A stretch of DNA of 64,000 nt, from assembly GCF_044454545.1 (NCBI RefSeq), contig NZ_JBITDV010000016.1, positions 62,001-126,000 of the forward strand, read 5' to 3'. The position numbers and the translations under genes were made by a program. This stretch comes from Cryptosporangium sp044454545. GTDB lineage: Bacteria; Actinomycetota; Actinomycetes; Mycobacteriales; Cryptosporangiaceae. Positions 60,674-64,000 of the stretch are shown here, piece by piece; within the stretch, counting starts at the first letter, position 1; each line of letters begins with the position of its first letter. The notes under the pieces are model-generated. The model had not been told where the DNA came from. It worked only from the letters and a program-made list of their open reading frames with translations, and did not search any database.

Positions 60674-61738
60674 TCAATCGACGAGAACCAGCCGGACGTC
60701 CGTGGCGCCGCGGGCGGCGGCGATGATCCGGGCCTCGTCTTCCAGGTCTTCCCGGATGGGCCGGAACCCTTCGACGGTGATCGTCAGCTTCTTCCCCGAC
60801 GTCTTCGGCCGCCAGAAACCGACGATCTCACCCTCGGCCAGCACCGCGCCCGGGTTCCCCAGTGGACGCCAGAGCGCCTTCTGTTCGGCCCGCTCGGGTA
60901 CCAGCAGGTCACGGTTGCGGGTCTGCAGATACGGGTCGCCCGGCGGCAACAGCCGGACGAGGTCGGGCGCGGCCGGTTCGCGCAGTGCCGCCTCCTGCGA
61001 TGCCGGGATCCAGTACCCGGCCCGACCGTCCACTCGCACCTCGACGAGGTCGTCGGGCCAGTCGTCCGCGACCGTGGCCCTGCTCGCGGCGAAGTAGGCG
61101 GCGACCTCGGCCTGCGTCGCCGGTCCGTGCAGGCGGAGGTACGCGCGGGCCGGCTCGGTCAGCCGGGTCCTCGCCGGTATCGTCCAGCCGGCGATAGGGG
61201 CGATGACCAGCGGCGTCGTCCCCGGCTCGATCCGGACGCCGCCCAGCAGCCCGGCGATACGGAAAAGCTGGTCGGAGAGGTGGTCGACCTTGCAGCCGGG
61301 GCAGGAGTACGTGAGGTCGGGGAGTCGCGCGGACAGAGCCGTGCTCAAGTCGCCCTTGCCGACCGGCTTCGTGACGATCTCGTGCATCGCCGCGGCGGCC
61401 GCCAGCACGGCGTCCACATCGAGGCCGGGAACCCGGGCCGACGAGGCTCCGAGCCTGGCCTTGGCGTCGGCCTCGTCCCGGGGCCGCAACGCGGCCGCCA
61501 GTGCCGGGACCTCGGCCGGGCGGTGCACGAACGGTGCACCGCGGGCGCCCCAGACGGTGATCAGGTCGTCGTCGAGCGCGGCACCGCGAACCGCCGACGC
61601 CTGCCTCGCCGAACCGGCCGGTGTGTCGGCGACCCCGAGATCGAGCACGGCGAGCTCGTCCGCTGAACGGTCGAGCTGGTGTGCGCCGATGCGGTAGGCC
61701 AGCACGGTGGCCCGGTCGACATCGAGGGACTGTGCCAT
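60674..61738 (-). CDS. Winged-helix DNA-binding protein, HTH_42 (AlkZ-like) family
   Basis: 354 residues from ATG 61738. VLAYRIGAHQLDR at the N-terminus, WGARGAPFVHR, GVRIEPGTTPLV and LRLHGPATQAEVAAYFA, then RPLGNPGAVLAEGEIVGFWRPK. This order is that of HTH_42 proteins, some of which (AlkZ, YcaQ) are DNA glycosylases acting on crosslinks. Activity here is unverified. It is divergent from the phosphoribosyltransferase. Confidence 0.8.
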   Translation of the reverse strand: MAQSLDVDRATVLAYRIGAHQLDRSADELAVLDLGVADTPAGSARQASAVRGAALDDDLITVWGARGAPFVHRPAEVPALAAALRPRDEADAKARLGASSARVPGLDVDAVLAAAAAMHEIVTKPVGKGDLSTALSARLPDLTYSCPGCKVDHLSDQLFRIAGLLGGVRIEPGTTPLVIAPIAGWTIPARTRLTEPARAYLRLHGPATQAEVAAYFAASRATVADDWPDDLVEVRVDGRAGYWIPASQEAALREPAAPDLVRLLPPGDPYLQTRNRDLLVPERAEQKALWRPLGNPGAVLAEGEIVGFWRPKTSGKKLTITVEGFRPIREDLEDEARIIAAARGATDVRLVLVD

Positions 61739-61756
61739 GGCGTCATACTGGCGGAC

Positions 61757-62317
61757 GTGGACGGGGAGCTGAAACAGCGGCTGCTCAGCCGTTTCCGCTG
61801 GATCGACCCGGGCGAGTGGTGCGATCACCTGCTGACCGACCGGTCCGGATGGTGGCGCGACCCGGTTCTCCTGGACGCGCTCGGCCCGGCGCTGGCGGCG
61901 CTCGCGCCCGAACCGCCGACCGTGGTCGTCGCGCCGGCGACCAGCGGGTTCCTGCTCGGGCCCCTGGTCGCGCGGTCGCTCGGGGTCGGGTTCGTCGAGG
62001 CGTACCGCGACCTGAGCGGCGCCGAACTCGCCGACGAGCTGATCACCCGCAGCAGCGGCCTCGGGCACGACGGGCGTCCGGTGGTGCTGGGCGTCCGTGC
62101 CCGGCACCTGAGCCCGGGCGACCGGGTGCTGGTCGTCGACGACTGGATCGAGACCGGTGCGCAATTGGCCGCGCTCGTCGAGATCGTCGCCGCGTCGGGC
62201 GCCCGGTACCTCGGCGCGGCCGTGATCGTCGACGGCGCGCAGCCTGACGTCCGGAACAGATTGTGCGTTCGCGGGCTCGTCCGTGAGGCCGAGCTCGACG
62301 ATCACCACTACACCTGA
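61757..62317 (+). CDS. Type I phosphoribosyltransferase
   Basis: 186 residues from GTG 61757, 18 bp from the divergent HTH_42 gene. The PRPP loop VLVVDDWIETGAQLAAL is complete. The C-terminus resembles adenine/orotate-type transferases, but the substrate cannot be fixed. The N-terminus has an unusual FRWIDPGEWCDHLLTDRSGWWRD segment. Confidence 0.78.
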   Translation: MDGELKQRLLSRFRWIDPGEWCDHLLTDRSGWWRDPVLLDALGPALAALAPEPPTVVVAPATSGFLLGPLVARSLGVGFVEAYRDLSGAELADELITRSSGLGHDGRPVVLGVRARHLSPGDRVLVVDDWIETGAQLAALVEIVAASGARYLGAAVIVDGAQPDVRNRLCVRGLVREAELDDHHYT

Positions 62318-62540
62318 CGGACCGCGACCGGGGCACACAAAGGCGCGGAATACCTGGATGATCACTAAGGTGTCGCAAGCGCCACCAAAGGGACGGTTGG
62401 CCCTCAGACGAATGGGCGAGACAGATGGGCGCACGGCCCCTTCTCGCCGTGCCGGAGAGTCGGACGAGTACCGAACGGGCATCCTAGGGAAGGTCCGTAC
62501 GCAGACGCGTCACGCTGTGTTGTCAGGGGTGGACCCGTCG

Positions 62541-63659
62541 ATGCCAACGAACCCGCACCTCGGGGACCCGGTGGTGTCGCCACGCACCGGCGTGGTCGCC
62601 GCGTGCCTGTTGGCGCTGGCGATCGCGGCCTTCGACGTCGCGATGCCGGGGCTGCAGTTCGTCGGTCTCCTGGTGGCGCCGCCGTTCCTGGCGGCCGCGC
62701 TGTCGACCTACCGGTCGACGTTCGTGGTCGGAACGCTCTGTTTCGTTCTGGGCACCGGGCTGGGGATGTTGAACGGCGCCGCGCTCGATCCGCGGCAAGT
62801 GCTCCGGCTCGCCGCGATCCTGGTTTTCACCGCGCTGGCGGCCTGGCTCAGCATGCTCGGCGACCGGACGACGAAGCGCGTGGCGACGCTGAGCAAGCTC
62901 GCCGTGGTCGCGCAGCAGGCGGTGTTGCGGCCACTCGGACCGCGCATCGGCGGGATGAACGTCGCGGTGCGGTATGTATCGGCCAACGCGGAGGCCGACA
63001 TCGGCGGTGATCTCTACGAAGCGCTGAGCACTCCGTACGGCACCCGGGTGCTGATCGGCGACGTCCGTGGAAAAGGCCTGGAGGCGGTGCGGCTGGCCAG
63101 CAGCGTGCTCGGGTCGTACCGGCACGTGGCCCACGAGCGGGTCGACCTGCGGGCGATCGTCGCCGACCTCGACCGGGCGGTCGCGCGGTCGGTCGGTTAC
63201 GAGGACTTCGTCACCGCGTGCCTGATCGAAGAGCGCGGCGGTCAGCTGACCGTGCTCAACTGCGGCCACCCGGCACCGTTGCTGCTCCGGCAGGGGACGG
63301 TGATCCCCCTCGAGCCGCCGTCGCCGGCGCCGCCGCTGGGCTTCCTGCCGGTGGTGCGGCCGCGGGTCGAGCGGCTGGAGCCCGGCGACCGGTTGCTGCT
63401 CTTCACCGACGGGCTGGCCGAGGCCCGGCAAGACGGTGAGTTCTTCCCGATCCGTGAGCGGGCCTGGCGCATCGCCGGGCACGGCACGGTCGAAGACGGG
63501 TTGACTTCGCTGGTCAATGCGCTGCGGGGCTGGGTGCACGGAGTCCTCGACGACGACATCGCGCTGATCCTGCTCGAGTACACGGGAGTCGAGCGTAAGG
63601 CTGATGCGCCGAGCGCGGCCCGCCCCACGTGGGAGTGGGACCCCATCTCGGGTGACTGA
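62541..63659 (+). CDS. Membrane PP2C-type serine phosphatase (SpoIIE/RsbU domain)
   Basis: 372 residues if started at ATG 62541 (GTG 62529 also possible; the open frame extends to 62283). Three to four N-terminal membrane segments (GVVAACLLALAIAAFDVAMP and others), then a SpoIIE domain: GGDLYEAL, VLIGDVRGKGLEAV, VLNCGHPAPLLL, LLLFTDGLAEARQDGEFF and DDDIALILLEY. Such phosphatases act on anti-anti-sigma proteins in stress and development. No partner switch genes are nearby. Confidence 0.85.
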   Translation: MPTNPHLGDPVVSPRTGVVAACLLALAIAAFDVAMPGLQFVGLLVAPPFLAAALSTYRSTFVVGTLCFVLGTGLGMLNGAALDPRQVLRLAAILVFTALAAWLSMLGDRTTKRVATLSKLAVVAQQAVLRPLGPRIGGMNVAVRYVSANAEADIGGDLYEALSTPYGTRVLIGDVRGKGLEAVRLASSVLGSYRHVAHERVDLRAIVADLDRAVARSVGYEDFVTACLIEERGGQLTVLNCGHPAPLLLRQGTVIPLEPPSPAPPLGFLPVVRPRVERLEPGDRLLLFTDGLAEARQDGEFFPIRERAWRIAGHGTVEDGLTSLVNALRGWVHGVLDDDIALILLEYTGVERKADAPSAARPTWEWDPISGD

Positions 63660-63969
63660 TATCGCGTCCGCTCAGGTCCTGACGGCGTGGGTCGATGGCA
63701 CGGCGACCGTCCCCTCACCCCCCGGATCCGGCGCCAAAGACGCCATTGTTGATTGGCTGCGTTAGCAGCCTGCTGTCTTCTCTCTCGCGACGGTCAGTCG
63801 TTTTTGTCATTCCGGCGCGCAAAGTCGCGGCTAGTGCCGCTTGTGAGCCCCCTCACTGTCACCCGGATGACGATTACCGGCCGGTAACATGGCATTTGTT
63901 ACCGACCGGTATACCGATCGGTATGGCCTGTCACCGCGGCGGGCCGTCGGCACGGGAGGACATGCCGCG
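63660..63969. other. Intergenic region upstream of an acyl-CoA dehydrogenase
   Basis: 310 bp. It holds the palindrome cluster described separately, and GGGAGGACATG ahead of the last start codon. No gene in the first 200 bp, and no clear terminator after the phosphatase gene. Confidence 0.45.
63874..63923. promoter_or_regulatory. Three clustered TACCG-CGGTA palindromes (TetR-type operator candidate)
   Basis: TTACCGGCCGGTAA (63874-63887), TTACCGACCGGTA (63899-63911, near palindrome) and TACCGATCGGTA (63912-63923, perfect) lie within 50 bp, 46 bp or more upstream of the acyl-CoA dehydrogenase start. Such spaced palindromes upstream of fatty-acid genes are usual TetR-family sites. Confidence 0.65.
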
Positions 63970-64000
63970 ATGAGCCACTACAAAGCCAATCTGCGCGATC
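63970..64000 (+). CDS. Acyl-CoA dehydrogenase, first codons only
   Basis: ATG 63970 gives MSHYKANLRD before the window ends, the conserved start of a family of FadE-type acyl-CoA dehydrogenases (MSHYK-NLRDLEFNLFE in actinobacteria). GGGAGG lies upstream. Called on ten residues, so tentative. Confidence 0.55.
   Translation, partial: MSHYKANLRD

Overview
The window is high-GC, gene-dense actinobacterial chromosome from the origin-proximal region. The conserved blocks yidC-jag-rsmG-parA-parB, trxA/trxB-sigM-pseudokinase-murJ-pcnA, ino1-padR-ponA-GT87 and rpsF-ssb-rpsR-rplI-dnaB are all present. Gene order resembles Mycobacterium Rv0046c-Rv0058 and the equivalent Streptomyces region. The organism looks like a filamentous actinomycete of the Frankia/Cryptosporangium/Micromonospora type; this is inferred from synteny and composition, not from a search.

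Layout. 1-5.7 kb (+): 3' part of yidC, then jag, rsmG, parA and parB with overlapping start/stop codons and three parS sites inside parA. 5.7-8.6 kb: a decayed stretch with GC-rich repeats, a truncated RidA gene and an IS21-type istB remnant. 8.6-13.5 kb: two acetyltransferases, an aminotransferase/D-Ala-D-Ala-ligase-like pair and a cell-wall amidase. 13.7-22.2 kb (-): trxA and trxB, the ECF sigma factor SigM with a membrane anti-sigma candidate, a membrane pseudokinase, an NlpC/P60 hydrolase behind a c-di-AMP (ydaO) riboswitch, the lipid II flippase MurJ and a NUDIX hydrolase. 22.4-26.4 kb: CCA-adding enzyme, MFS transporter, NUDIX and GNAT, closed by two very strong hairpins.

26.4-36 kb: ino1 and a PadR regulator with a clear palindromic operator, DUF5318, the class A penicillin-binding protein ponA with low-complexity tails, a GT87 transferase, a large membrane protein and endonuclease IV. 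36-42.5 kb: a secreted protein, rpsF-ssb-rpsR-rplI, a CPBP protease, a P-loop protein and dnaB. 42.5-47.2 kb: a small secreted protein, a VOC protein, an AraC regulator, a DUF4383 membrane protein and a large Cys-cluster protein. 47.2-58.1 kb: a catalytically dead PtsI-like protein, moaC-mog-moeA-moaE, galE, an RskA-like domain, an AAA-type ATPase, two tandem membrane metallophosphoesterases and moaD/moaA. 58.2-64 kb: GT39 transferase, patatin, HTH_42 protein, phosphoribosyltransferase, SpoIIE-type phosphatase and the first codons of an acyl-CoA dehydrogenase behind a palindrome cluster.

Together the genes cover chromosome segregation, replication restart (dnaB, ssb), envelope growth (murJ, pseudokinase, ponA, amidase, NlpC/P60), redox and stress control (trx, sigM) and molybdopterin synthesis. 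I see no convincing complete new defence or biosynthetic system. The best leads are the pentapeptide-repeat extension of ParA, the pseudokinase encoded apart from MurJ, the dead PtsI homologue beside the moa operon, the Cys-cluster protein, and a CTAG-rich element following four successive minus-strand genes.
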